Shown: positions 29,730-42,000, numbered from the stretch's first letter. The stretch is DNA of 64,000 bases from Lycocorax pyrrhopterus obiensis (GCA_014706295.1 JACSVZ010000022.1:14108830-14172829); one strand, 5' to 3'. Notes: generated from the letters alone by a model not told the origin. Numbers and translations are program-made.

Positions 29730-32700
29730 TAATTCCTGAAACTTTCTGGTCTATTTGTGTTTTAGAACTATGAGGTGAGTTATCTAAAATGAGAGGGGTG
29801 AAGGTGAAGAAATACCCTGGAGTGAGTGGCTTCTTTTATTGAAATGCATATCCTAAAATGCACATTCACAGCTCCTGTGGTCTTTTTTGGTTCTTAATAA
29901 CTCTGATTTTCTGCAAATTTGGCTTTAACTAGCAACCAGATTTCACAGTTTGCTGTGGAGAATCCATCCTGTGGAAAGATTTTCAATCTTGGGCTGAGAT
30001 TTGTGTTCAGATTCACTGCAGTGAATGTGGGTTGCTGTGGATGAACGCAGCACACTGCTGTGAGAGGGGCAGTGCAGAGGAGCTGTGGGTTCTGAGGGTT
30101 GGAAGGAATGGAGGAGGTGGGGAAGAGAAAGTAGCTCCAGCTGGAGGGACAGAACTGAAGGACCAGGAGGATAGAAGAATTTTAAAAAAGGGGAAGGGAC
30201 ACAGGAAGTGGAAGGGCAGAGGTGGAGGAATGTGATGTGAACAAATCAGTGCTGTGGACTCTGACCAATGGGTGTCAGCACCTGTTCAGCCAGACAGCAG
30301 TGAACTGCAAGTGTCAGCTGGGGGTTTGCTTGGAAAAAAAGCAGAAAAATTTTAACCACCGTTTCCTACAACATTGCTGATCTGTCTCTTGTGGTTTGTA
30401 CTTGCATTTATATTTAAAATAAATGTCCTATAGAGTAAACATAAGCACCCACTGTCTCACAACTGCGACATTTCCAATCCCTTGGCCCTGACAGAGCACT
30501 GGTTCAAAGGGAAAGTCAGCAGCCTGTTGAGGTTCACGTTTATGGAAGAACTGAAGAGCACTGATACGGAGCTTGTGTGGAAGCAGTGAGTCATTTTAAA
30601 ATCCTTCCATTTCTTAAGGTGGAGGTTGTTCTTTCACTTGCACAGGACCTGTTAATTTCTACCTTAATTAACTTGATAGCTTTGCTTTACATGTTGCTGC
30701 AGAACTGAATTATTCTAAAGGTAAGGCTACATGTTACAACCAAGCTGAACTAACTGCTTACCTTAGGAGGACCATGATCATCAGCTGTGGGCAAAATATC
30801 TTACATCATCATGCTGTTTTGTTATAACCACATTTAAAAAGTAACACAAGTTATGAAACACATGAAAAGAGGAAGTAATGCACAAGATTTTTAAAACTTG
30901 AGTGTACCTGAAGTCTGTTCTGCAGCTCCTGGGTCCTTCCACAGGCTATTTATGTCAGATTTTGTAGAATGGACAGCTGAGAACTTGGATGACACTGCAA
31001 AATTATTTTTACTTTAAATCCAGGTGTCCAAAAGTTGAAAATTAATGTCTTCATCTGCTTCATCAACTAACCTTCAAAATACTGTCCTGTAACAGAAAAC
31101 AGCACAGAACTGTGTCTTTCTCTTAAGATTAGAGCTGATTTCAGTGAAGGTTTTGCTGGCACTCTGTGCAGTGCTGTGCTTAGACAGGAGATTTAGCAGA
31201 AGATGACCCGTATTGTCATCAGCATGGCATCATTTCCAGTGGCTGTGGAGCAGATTAGGGTCAGCAGCAGAGAGAACAGCAGAGCTTTACCAGTACAGCC
31301 CAGTATGGCTTACTCAGGCAGAGAAAGGAGGTAAATCCACAGCTATCCAAGGTAGGAAACATTATTACTGACCTCTACATTTTATACAGTGGTGACCATA
31401 ATTCCATGTTTCTTGACAGTGTTATTTCATAGGAAAAAGTGCAACAACTTTGTTATTTTAAATTAGGACAGAAAGAGCTCAGTGAAGAGATGATGGAATT
31501 TATAGCCTGTTGGACATCGGCTTTTTATTGTATTGTAATTTGCCTTTTTTTAAAATATTTGGTCTCCCCTGTAAAATGCACTTGAGAAACCCTTGAGATT
31601 AAAGATAGTCACAAAATTATATTGTTTTTAGATAGCAAGGGATTTTTAAGGGGTTAATTACTTATATGTTTTATTAAGAATACAGGACAGCAAGCAAACT
31701 TGTAATTTCAACATAAATTATGCATGGTTGGAAAAATTCATTTGTTTTGCCTTTTGATCTATAAACATTATACTCTTGAAAGAATTGCAACCATGTTGCA
31801 ACAGCTCTAAAATTACAGAAGCATTATCTATAAATATTAAATATATTCAAGAACTTTTGGGGGTCTCATCAATGGTATATAAGCAGCTCTTTTTTTAGCG
31901 TGGTAATTTCTGCATTGCGCTATTCCCCACGATTTTAATGTTTGCATAGTAAGACACCATTCGATTTCAGCGGCTGTTCAGCAGACACCTGCGTCACTTA
32001 AGAGGTGACCTGGGTGGGAGTTGCACCCATGGTGATTATGTTAAATCCATTACATGCTCATCTGGACATGGGTTGTGTAAGAACATGGGCAAAGCTGGGG
32101 TGTGTTCACCTGAGAAGCTGCAGCCTCCTGTACCTGTATCTTGCACTTCCTTGGTCCATAAAATGTGGCTGTGATGAGTGAAGAGCTTTATGTGCCTTCC
32201 TGTGCCTGTCTGGAGAGGCACCCGCAGGTCTGAGTGCTCTGTGCTTTGCGGTGCAGTCTGGAGACGAGAGAAGGCAACTATGGATCAGCCTCTTGATCTA
32301 CTCACACTATAATTAGGTGCACCTTTTAGAACTAAAATTTAAGCTGTTCTGTTCCCTTTTTAATCATGTCTGCCTTCTATCACAACTTCTCTTTGGGATA
32401 TTTTAGGATATTTTTATTAAACAATTCAAACTAGCCACAAATAAAAAATTATTGTTATTATTACACAGGTTTTATGTCCAGAGGTATAAAAGAAAGGTAA
32501 CAGGACCTCTTTTTATGTGAATAACAATTAGAACTGCCTGATGTATTTCTCAGACACAGACTCAGTTTAGCACATTGTTAGCTTCCAAAACCAAATCCTG
32601 CACATGCTACACAGAAAAATAAATCTGCTTGAACAAGGACAGACATGCCAGGAGAGAAAACTGTCTGCAGCTGTACGTGTGGTTCTGTACTGGTCCCCTG

Positions 32701-32890
32701 GAAAGGCACAATGTTCTCAATAATTCTGTGAGCTCTTATTACTGGAGCTTTTCTGCACCAAAAGAGAAACTACTAAGAGACCAAGCACACAGTTTGAATC
32801 ATTATTTTCAAAAAAAAATTTTGGGGGGGTCATGCTGTCTTTTTGTTTTGGTGTGATAATAGAGATCTTTAGTTTAAAATACTCCTGATT
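29730..32890. other. Intergenic interval between PRELID3B and the two-strand repeat
   Basis: AT-rich sequence with no gene I can support. A purine-rich G/A patch around 30,100-30,235 gives a short open frame rich in Gly, Lys and Glu that looks like a composition artefact. No tRNA-like or other RNA structure was recognised. Confidence 0.6.
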
Positions 32891-32893
32891 TAA

Positions 32894-33769
32894 CACCCAT
32901 CATGTTGGGGATTTATTTGGCTTTTCAGTGTCATCTCTTCAACCTGCCTGGACCTACTTGGTCTCACTTTTTTGGCCTCCCTGGACCCCTCCAGTCTCAA
33001 GACTTTAGCCTCCTTGGAACTCTTTAAAATCCCCTTTTCCGATTCATTGGACTTATCCAGTCTGAGCTCTTCATCCTCTGTGGAATTCTCCAGTCTCACT
33101 TCTTCATCCTCTCTGGACCTTTCAAGTCTCACATCTTCAGCTTCTTCAGACTTCTCCAGTATCTCCTCTTCAATTTCCTTAGAGCTCTCCAGTCTCACCT
33201 CTTCAGATTCCTGGGAGCGCTCCAGTTTCTCCTCTTCAGTTTCACTGGACCTATCAAGTCTCACTTCATCAGGCTCCCTGGATCAGTCTGGCGACAGTTC
33301 TTCAGTCTCTTTAGATCTCTCGAGTGTCACCTCTCTATCCACAGATTTCTCCAGTCCTACTTCTTCACTCTCTCTAGACCTCTCCAGTCTCACTTCTTCG
33401 TCCTCCACAGATGTTTCCTCCTCAGCTTCCCTGGACTTTTCCTGTACAATCCCTCCATCCTCACCAGGTGTCTCCGAGTACAGCTCCTCCACCTTGTCGG
33501 AATCTCTAGACCTCACCGATTTTAACTATTTCATGTTTCAGCGCTCCTCTGGATTATCTTCACCAACTCCTGAGGATGTTTCCAATCTCACCTCTACACC
33601 TTTTCTGGATGTCTCAAATCTCACCTTTGAGGATGCTTCTTCCCTCACTTCCTCAGTTTCTTTGGACATGTCTAACCTCACATCCTTAGTTCCCCCAGAC
33701 CTTTCCACGCTCACATTTCTGGATGTTGCTAATCGCACTGCCTCAGCTTCTCTTGACCTCTGCATCTAA
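32894..33769 (+). CDS. Candidate Ser/Leu/Asp-rich repeat protein exon (unrecognised, may be non-coding)
   Basis: The plus frame has no stop from 32,894 to the TAA at 33,767-33,769, about 291 codons. It is dominated by decamers such as SLDLSSLTSS, with variants in which D becomes E or N and L becomes F, V or I. There is no in-frame ATG in its first two thirds; the first is near 33,531. If real, it would be a terminal exon entered by splicing. A plausible acceptor (TTTGGCTTTTCAG, ending at 32,928) opens in this frame, and an AATAAA lies at 34,139-34,144. I do not recognise the protein; the composition suggests an extracellular mucin-like or disordered acidic segment. Against coding: no start, no identified upstream exon, and repeats lacking stop words stay open by construction. 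The minus strand is open in long pieces too. Confidence 0.25.
   Translation, partial: HPSCWGFIWLFSVISSTCLDLLGLTFLASLDPSSLKTLASLELFKIPFSDSLDLSSLSSSSSVEFSSLTSSSSLDLSSLTSSASSDFSSISSSISLELSSLTSSDSWERSSFSSSVSLDLSSLTSSGSLDQSGDSSSVSLDLSSVTSLSTDFSSPTSSLSLDLSSLTSSSSTDVSSSASLDFSCTIPPSSPGVSEYSSSTLSESLDLTDFNYFMFQRSSGLSSPTPEDVSNLTSTPFLDVSNLTFEDASSLTSSVSLDMSNLTSLVPPDLSTLTFLDVANRTASASLDLCI
32940..33769 (+). repeat. Imperfect 30-bp tandem repeat (about 25 diverged units)
   Basis: The region is built from degenerate 30-base units that on the plus strand translate to a decamer of the type S-L-D-L-S-S-L-T-S-S. The period is clearest from about 33,050 to 33,420 and fades towards both ends; some units are shortened or interrupted, for example near 33,290 and 33,440-33,540. 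Units differ from each other at many sites, mostly in the third position of the plus frame, so this is not a young homogenised minisatellite. It sits in the intergenic space between PRELID3B and ATP5F1E, where I know of no human gene. Confidence 0.85.
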
Positions 33770-35760
33770 CCCTCCTAACTTACCCCCTTTTCCCTGCAAA
33801 CTCTCTCCATCCTTCTAAACTTCTCTCCTTTATCTGCTCTCTCCTATGTTCTCTCTCTGAAAATTCTTACCTGAGGAAAGTTTAGGGCTTTACAAATATC
33901 TCCTGGCATCTAAAATGCGCATCAAAACACGTCATACAAATCTACAATGGTGCCTTGTAACAGCTGCATAAACACCAACATTTATTCTGGAATTTTTGTA
34001 GAGCACAGTTTCTGCCACTGGTTGATATCTAGTCTGCCTCAGCATGGTTGGTACCTCTCCCAAAGGTTTAGCTTTTTCAAGTCATGCTGAATTTTTATCT
34101 ACCAAGACCAACAAATAGTAAATAGAGCTAAATGTGCAAATAAATGCATCCAGGTTGTGTATCTCCGTTATGGATTTAAATCTGAGTTAATTTTACAGAA
34201 TTGCAGGCAGAGGCACTTCACAGAGAGGTACAGAGAGAGAAGATGTGGTGGGAAAAGAAAATTGTGGAGCAAAAAGCAGGTGAGAGACATGGGATAGTGA
34301 GAGGAACCAGAGAAGCCATGGGGCAGGAATAGAGGGGCGCATAGCTGGGAGAAAATGTCCAACTCTGCTGGCATGATTTTTCTCTGCCAAGCCATGTTTG
34401 TGGCCTGGGCTGCCCATGAGGCTTAAAATAATCTTATTGCTAATAATTTCACCTATCAAATCATCAGATGTTCCCATTTCCATGTAACATCCCCTTTCTC
34501 AATATATGTAAGTACTTGTCTTGCATCAAATATGCTGCTTAGGTAGCACAGAGGGGCTTCCCAAAATCTTTGGTGCTGTCTTGGATCTTTTTGTTATCAT
34601 TGTTATGACTGGGGCTTCAAAACCAAATATGTTTCCTTTCAATATCACTGGCACCTTTCTGTGCTAAAAGGGCAGAAACATGTTTGTCATAACAAATATT
34701 TTTTAATTTACTTCATATTTGCAAATTGGAAAGCTTCACTCCAATATGCCACGTCTGTCACAACATTAGAATATGTTTCACACAAAAATAAAGAAGAAAA
34801 CAAATGCATGAGGTAAGAATTTTCTGCCTCGTTTGCACTAGTTTTTTCTTTAAAATTAAGTAGGAACAATTGCAGTATGTGGGTTTAAGAAATTAACCCA
34901 AAATTCTATAGGAGCAGAGTTGTTTAACAGTCTAAAAAAAAATACAGATCACCGGTCCAGCTCTTACTGTTGTATGCTGGAGACAGACTGACATATCTGG
35001 TGAACACTTGTTCTTTTTGTTCTGGTGGCTCTTTCCTGACATTACTGTGGGGATTGTTAATTGCAATTGTTCTGGACTAAATGAGATCTCTAATAAAGCT
35101 GAAAATTACTCTGTGCTTTAAAAATGGTTTGACTTTGGATGGAAGGAAGTAAGAGAACAAGACAAAAGTGCAAGGGTTTGTTAAAAACCCAATACTTAAC
35201 CTCTTCAAGTATTTTGTCTTAATTATTTAAATGAACACGAGGTTAGGAGCAAATTGCTTCCATAGCAAACATGATTTGAGTCTTCTAGTAACATTTTGCT
35301 TCTTATATGTAGGGAATTGACTGTTTTTTCTTTGTGTCTATAGCTTCTAGTTTGCTATGTTGTCTTTTATGGATTTGTTTAGAGCAAATGATTGAATTTC
35401 AGGTGTTTGTATCAAGTCTTACATCCAAAGGAACCCCATGGCAAAGCACTGTGTCCAATGGGACAGAACTGTCACAGCTTGACCATACACTGCAAATTGA
35501 AGACAGTCTGTTTAAAAAAAAATCATTGGCTCCACCTGCTTGTAAAACGTTTTCTTCTTTAGTGTCTTATCTAGAAAAATCAAGAAGTGATGGTACAAAG
35601 GCGTAAGAACAGACTTAGGGTGCAAAAAACACCCTTTTAACCACTTGCTCGGGCTCTGAGATTACAACAGGACTACTGAGGAAGGAGTTAATGTGTAACT
35701 AACACAAGTGCTATATAACTAGCCATGAACCTCATAGAAAACGTGGCCGTTCATTTATGG
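33770..35760. other. Intergenic interval upstream of the ATP5F1E promoter
   Basis: AT-rich sequence without a recognisable gene. It holds an AATAAA (34,139-34,144) that could serve the candidate repeat exon. Short open frames on both strands, such as 35,334-35,606, show no family resemblance. Confidence 0.6.
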
Positions 35761-35799
35761 TTTTTAGGTAATTAACATGTAGCGTGTTTCCGGCAAATT

Positions 35800-36600
35800 A
35801 CCGGCTCTGAACCACTGAACCGACACACTCCCGTGGTTTCGGACAGCGAGGCAGGTCCCGGCCGCCCACAGGTGGAGGCGGAGCCGGGACCCTCCCATCT
35901 CCCATAGCGGGAGGGGCCCACACCTTTCCCGGACAGCCACGGGCGGCCGCAGCTCGCAGCCGCCATGGCCCCGCCCACCGCCCCTCACGGCGCCGGGGCC
36001 GCCCGGGCCGAGCGGAAGGGGCGGGGCGAGCCCGGGGAGGGTCAGGCGGAAAGGGCGGGAGCCGCGCGCAGGAACGGAGCCCTCTGATTGGCCGCTGCCG
36101 GAGGGGCGCGCCCGTGAGCGGCGGCGCGCGTGAGCAGTTCCCGCCCGCTGATTGGCCGGCGGGTGCGTGCCCTGCGGCGCGCGCTGACCTTGTCGCGCGG
36201 AGCCGCAGCCATGGTGGCGTATTGGCGACAGGCCGGGCTCAGGTACCGCTGTCGCGACAGCCCCGCGACAGGGCGGGAGTGACGGCCTGGCGGGGAGGCG
36301 CTGTCAGGGAGCGCCGGGCGGGTGCGGTCACACCGGTGCGGGGGGAAAGAGGGTTTGGGGCCGGGGGAGGCGGCTTTGGGGCCGCACCGGGTCTCACCGC
36401 CCTCTGTCCCCCCGGCCGCAGCTACATCCGGTACTCGCAGATCTGCGCCCAGGCCGTGCGGGCCGCCATGAAGCCGCAGTACAAAGCGGAGGCGGAGAGG
36501 GCGGCGGTGGCCACGGTGAAAACGGTGAAACCCAAAAAGGAGTGAAATGTAAGTGGGTGGGGCGGGTTGGGCGCGGGGTTGGAGCTCTGTAGTGCGGGGG
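35800..36600. promoter_or_regulatory. ATP5F1E: CpG island promoter of ATP5F1E with paired CCAAT boxes and an ERR-type site
   Basis: GC- and CpG-rich island spanning both coding exons of ATP5F1E. Two inverted CCAAT boxes (TGATTGGCC) have ATTGG at 36,087-36,091 and 36,151-36,155, 64 bases apart, upstream of the ATG at 36,211. A TGACCTTG (36,185-36,192), the complement of the nuclear-receptor half-site CAAGGTCA bound by ERR factors, lies just before the start codon. GGAAG/GGAAA words beside GC boxes around 36,010-36,060 resemble ETS/GABP and Sp1 sites. Such combinations are typical of nuclear-encoded OXPHOS genes. No TATA box is visible. Confidence 0.75.
36211..36545 (+). CDS. ATP5F1E: ATP5F1E, ATP synthase F1 subunit epsilon
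   Basis: Two coding exons (36,211-36,242 and 36,422-36,545) join across a 179-base GT-AG intron inside the Ser-11 codon and encode 51 residues, the human length. The N-terminus [20 protein letters not shown] is the invariant family block; the C-terminal half is Ala/Lys-rich and ends KPKKE. The protein is the smallest subunit of the mitochondrial F1 sector, bound at the foot of the central stalk with gamma and delta; it has no cleaved presequence. The start has a strong context (GCAGCCATGG). A GTAAGT just after the stop (36,549) and an acceptor CTTGTAG ending at 37,179 indicate a third, wholly untranslated exon ending after the AATAAA at 37,290, as in the human gene. Relative to human, the region after residue 20 is alanine-rich and lacks the SGSN stretch. 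Confidence 0.97.
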
Positions 36601-37179
36601 TGGGGTTAGCGATGGTCTGTAACCGCCGAGTCCGGTAATCCCCAATATCTGGAGATAATCAGCTCGATTTCCAGGCATGGGAGTGGTGGGAATTGCAGCT
36701 GGTGTGCGAATGTGCGCAGGTGTCTGTGACCTGTTACGTGTGACATCGGAAACTGCTTAATCTCATTAGTGAAGTGAGATGTACTGTCTGTCAAGCTCTG
36801 CCTTGAACCGCTTGAGGTTTGGTCAGACTTACTGTGGGCTTACACAGAACAGCTGGGGCTCTGTAGTGATGCTCATTACATCAGGTTTTTCTATGATGTT
36901 CACATGTTTCATACTTGCTAAGCCAGCAGATAGCCTCTCTGAAGTCCTCCTTCCCCTGATCAGCAAATTCCTTGTCACAAAGGGCTGTTTGTAAGACAGA
37001 TACTGCTTGTACCTTTATTTGTGGCATTGCATACATCACAAGCAGCTGAAATGTTTTCTGTTCTGGGTAGAACAGCTTCTATTCCTGATCTAAGATTAAA
37101 TATTGTTATTACCTTTTATTTGAAGAGTACCTTGCACATACTCTTGAATCTAGTAACCCGTATTTTAAATCTCTTGTAG

Positions 37180-37310
37180 GAGCTGATCTGTGGTGAATAA
37201 CTGCAATGCTGTAGGCATGCTCAAGACTCTGCAATGTAATGTTATTACATGAACTGTAGAACTTGCCTCTGTATGTAAATTGGCATGCTAATAAATGTAA
37301 TTTCTGAATG
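37180..37310 (+). other. ATP5F1E: ATP5F1E untranslated terminal exon with poly(A) signal
   Basis: After the acceptor CTCTTGTAG the sequence contains AATAAA at 37,290-37,295, followed about 20 bases later by a GT-rich segment (TGTGTGGAAAGTGTTGTTCC). This gives a short 3' UTR split by an intron directly after the stop codon. Confidence 0.7.
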
Positions 37311-38139
37311 TGTGGAAAGTGTTGTTCCTCTTGAAACAAAGTTTCTCTTCTGCAGAGACATTGAGTTTTCACTTCTGTTAAAAGACTGCTGTTAGCACAG
37401 TCTGGACATTCAGTTGCAACATTGTTTATTTTTAAGTCAAATCTGGTTTTGATTTTCATGCTGATATTTCAGGTTCATAAATGAGTGAGAGATTTAATTG
37501 TTGTTTAAAACATTTCTGCCTACTACATTTTAATGATTACTTTGGAAAAAAATCTTGGCTAAAATCTGTATCGACAGAGAATATAGTATATTATTTTGAA
37601 AACTGGAAGCAGGATATTGTGCCATGGAAGTGCTGCTGGGGATCTAATCTCCAAATCTGTCTGAGACACTGAGCAGTGAATCAGGAATTGGGAGACCTGG
37701 TTTCATGTAAGAGGTGGGGAAGGAGACACTGGAGTCTGAATTGTTTATCCTCATTAACACTTTGTCGTGACAGGGAGGAGAGGGAGAGGGACACACGTTC
37801 CCTGGGAAGCAGGAATGGAGGGTGATATTTCTCTTGGCTGAGAGGCAAAGATGTACTTTGAGATGTGTGGTTTTGGGGGAAGTATTTGCATTTTCCTGCT
37901 GCTGTGTGTCCTCACAGCAGGGTTGACATTGTCCCAGTGCACAGGAGAATTTGCTTCAGGTTCCTTCACCAAGACTGAACTCAAACACAAGGCATTATTT
38001 TCTTCAGAGTATAGCAAACCTTTTCATCTAAGAGTAGAATTAATGTAATTCAAAGTTAGTTATTGCAAGAATAAACTATGGGTTTTCTGTCTATCAACTG
38101 TTTCAAGTATAAAACTGTTTTATAGAATGGTATATAATC
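37311..38139. other. Gap between the convergent ATP5F1E and TUBB1 3' ends
   Basis: About 830 bases of AT-rich sequence with no supportable gene, separating the two facing transcription units. Short frames on both strands are not recognised. Confidence 0.55.
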
Positions 38140-38145
38140 TTTATT
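38140..38145 (-). other. TUBB1: Candidate TUBB1 poly(A) signal
   Basis: TTTATT on the plus strand, that is AATAAA on the minus strand, about 0.9 kb beyond the TUBB1 stop codon. It is the first such hexamer I find downstream of the stop, so it predicts a 3' UTR of about 0.9 kb. Confidence 0.5.
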
Positions 38146-39048
38146 TAAAAGAATATTATAAATACATTGTTAAGTAGCTGTGATGGCAAGAAATTTTTCA
38201 TTGAAGGCAAAATACGGTTTTGTTTTAGTGACTTCCATGGAATTTATATTAACAAGCTGCAAACCATTCTATGTCATTTTTGTTGTATTGAATGTTAGGA
38301 AAAAAATTTACAGTAGTTAGTACCTAGGAAAAAAAAATACCACACCAAAACTTTTACACAGTCACAACTTAGTGTGCTAATGTAACTCAACCTGTAGTTA
38401 GAAATAGAAGCAAACCACACCATAATAATGAATCCAAGCTCTGCAATAATATAAGCCAGCAATGTGAGAGAACAATTAGAGTACTTAAAAATAAAATAAG
38501 AATGTGCATATTCAGTCATTTGCCCCCTGTTGTTTCTGCAGATGTGCATCAGTCTGTGGAGTGATAACAGAAGAGTCACTGCCTTTGCAGGCCTTAGAGA
38601 TGTGTTCATGTTCCTAAACCAGTAACAAGTTCACAATCAACAAGGGACTGTGTTTACCTGAGAATAAATAAATGTGATGAGCTGACAGCATATTTTGCTA
38701 TTGTTTATGATCCTGTTCTATATACACAGGTACAGTGGCTGTGTAGTACATTCAGTATCTGGTGATTATATTCTAAAAGTTAATCCATTTACAGGCAAGG
38801 CTGTTATGAGACAATTGGTCTTCATAGTAGATTGGTTTTCAGAGAGATTCAGTGTCAACAGTTGTTTAAGACAGTAAAGCACAGCTGCCATTAATGTCGA
38901 AAGTACTGTGTTACAATATCAGATATACTTGGCCAGATGCAGGGAAAAAATTCTGAAGAAGTGTGTTATTTTGGGTATGCAGATGATGGCTATTGCTTTG
39001 TCTTTAGTGAATGTGAACAGGCTCATTCGGACAATGTTTGGATACTTT

Positions 39049-42000
39049 TTACTCTGCTTCCTTTTCTGGCTTGGGTTCTGCTTCCACTTCTACCTCTTCA
39101 AATTCCTCCACATCTGCAGTGGCATCCTGGTACTGCTGGTACTCGGATACGAGGTCATTGGTGTTACCTTCTGCTTCAGAAAACTCCATCTCATCCATGC
39201 CTTCCCCCGTGTACCAGTGGAGAAATGCTTTCCTTCTGAACATGGCCGAGAACTGTTCAGACACCCTGATGAAGAGTTCCTGGATGGCCGTGTTATTGCC
39301 AATAAAAGTGGCTGCCATCCTCAGCCCTCGTGGTGGGATGTCACACACGGCCACTTTGACATTGTTAGGGATCCACTCCACGAAGTAGGAGCTGTTCTTG
39401 GTCTGGATAGACAGCAGCTGCTCATCCACCTCCTTGGTGGACATTCTGCCCCTGAAGATGCAGGCGACGGTGAGGTAGCGCCCGCGGCGGGGGTCGCAGG
39501 CTGCCATCATATTCCGAGCATCAAACATCTGCTGGGTGAGCTCTGGCACCGTCAGGGCCCGGTACTGCTGGCTGCCCCGAGCTGTCAGCGGGGCGAAGCC
39601 TGGCATGAAGAAGTGCAGGCGAGGAAAGGGCACCATGTTGACAGCCAGCTTCCGCAGATCGGCGTTCAGCTGGCCAGGGAAACGCAGCGAGGTGGTGACG
39701 CCGCTCATCGTTAGGGACACCAAGTGGTTGAGGTCCCCATATGTGGGATTGGTGAGCTTTAATGTCCTAAAGCATATATCATATAGAGCTTCGTTGTCAA
39801 TGCAAAAGGTTTCATCTGTGTTCTCTATCAGCTGGTGGATGGAGAGGATGGCATTGTACGGCTCCACCACCGTGTCGGATACCTTGGGTGAGGGCACAAC
39901 GCTGAAGGTGTTCATGATCCTGTCGGGATATTCCTCTCTGATCTTGTTGATGAGGAGTGTCCCCATGCCTGAGCCTGTGCCACCACCAAGGGAATGGATG
40001 AGCTGGAATCCCTGAAGGCAGTCACAGCTCTCACACTCATTCCTGACCACATCCATGACGTTTTCAATCAGTTCAGCGCCTTCTGTGTAATGGCCCTTGG
40101 CCCAGTTGTTGCCAGCACCTGAATTACCTGTGAACAGAATTACAGAAAGAGCAGCCAAAAAGTTAACAAGAGAATTTTTAAAGGAGTTCCATGGGACAGT
40201 TGTTTTGGGACAGTTGCCTCCAGTCAGTTTGCTGTACATACCATGGATAAAGTTGTCAGGTCGAAAGAGGGGGCCGATTTTGCTGGACCGGACACTGTCC
40301 ATCGTCCCAGGCTCCAGGTCCACCAGGATGGAACGGGGCACGTATTTATGGGCTGGAACAAAACAAAATGAATGCAAATAATTACTGCTAGAGGTCAAAG
40401 AAACAGTCTTACAATCCACTCTGGAAAGTCCAATCCACCTACAGTGGTTTAGGCTTTTTGTGAGTTTTTTAATTACTTATTTTACCCTCCCTCTTGGGTC
40501 TGCCGAGCACTTACAATAAGCCTCATTGAAGTACACGTTAATTCGCTCCAGCTGCAGTGGTGAATCCCCACGGTAGTTCCCTGTGATGTCAATCCCATGT
40601 TCCTCACCAAGCACCTCCCAGAACTGCAAAAGGAAAGAGGTACAACACACAGAGAATGATTTATTTATTTTTGGCACAACATGTTCAGGACCAGCTCTGG
40701 GAACTGTGCCTGAAGCAGGGGATGCTTTTACCAGATCAGAACAGGGATCCTTGTCTACCCCTCCCAAATAAATTAAAGGGAAAAGTTTAGCAGACCGTTT
40801 ATGCTGCTTAGCTATGACCCACACACTAGTGGGTGGAGGGCCTCGATTTGTTCTCTTTATAGTAAAAGAAAACTGATATTAATTTAAAAGTTTAAATAAC
40901 AATTACTACTTGGTATGAGCTTAACAAAAAGGTTGTGAGGGTGTGGATTAGGGAGAGTTGCTTGGAGTCCTGTCATACACAAGTGGGACCATGGCATGAC
41001 AAAGCTGGCTTAGGCAAATTTGTACGTGAGCAAGGCTTTCCACAAACAGCTGCTGGTCCTAAATGTCCTATCTTGACACTCATATGGATGTGCTCTTGTA
41101 CTGGGCTCTTATCTGGGCAGCAGCCACAGCAGTGTTCATGCAGACACACCCACCCACTGTAATAATGACCAGGCTGTTCTAATATTAAAAGACTCCTGAG
41201 TTAGCATCCAGTCCCATTTTGAGTGTAAAAATACACCACTGCCAACATGTGCATGTTCCATGCTTCATGTTCCATTAAAAGGAATCAAGGTGAGATTTGT
41301 GGGAGAAAGAAAAGGAGGAAGAACACAACAGAACAATCCCTCAACTGTCCCATGTCTTAAAAGATCCCCAAAATAGATAATTTTTTGACAACTTCCTACT
41401 TATCAATTTAAAAAAAAGAAGGATGGACATCACACAGCATAAAGTAATTGAGGGTTTTTTTACTCCTAACCTAGAAAGTCAGCAATAGTGACTACCCTCT
41501 ATGTCGCAGCATGCCAGTGTTTGAGCTACACAAAAATACTCCAAATGCCATCTGTCTCTCACAGGAGGCCAGTGACACTTCACACACTAACACAGGTTAT
41601 GCTGTTGATTAATATGATCCCATATGATCTTTAAGGCCCCTTCCAACCCAAACCATTGTATGATTCTATGATATTAATGAATAAAATGTGGCAGCGTTGC
41701 TGCTGCATGGCTGAACTAAAGTACCTGCAACACAACTTCACAGCCCTGGAATTACTGGCTCTGTCACTTGTCCCAGTATTTTGCAGAGTATATGAGTCCC
41801 CCCTGGGAATATGAGTCCCAGCAGGAATGCTCTGGAGCACTTGTAATCACTGTGCCATGGTTATTGCAAATGAACATTAAACTTTGCATGAGGAGCAAAT
41901 CCAGCTTTTGGCTTTTCATACCAAAATACTCAAGTTCCCTGCTAACATGCCATGCTTTCCACCATTGAGTTAACAAGGTAATTGTTCCCCCCCCAAAGTC

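Noticed and set aside
32890..33765. Minus-strand Glu/Arg-rich frames as a definite gene
   Set aside because: Three in-frame stops, non-ATG starts in the long piece, and a stop directly upstream of the first ATG argue against an intact minus-strand gene; kept only as part of the two-strand repeat finding.
38908..39714. 268-codon plus-strand frame overlapping TUBB1 exon 4
   Set aside because: Antisense shadow of the tubulin coding exon; no independent homology.
39049..40419. 456-codon frame on the minus strand taken as one tubulin exon
   Set aside because: It reads through TUBB1 introns 2 and 3: residues outside 40,242-40,352 and 39,049-40,127 break tubulin homology at clear splice sites.
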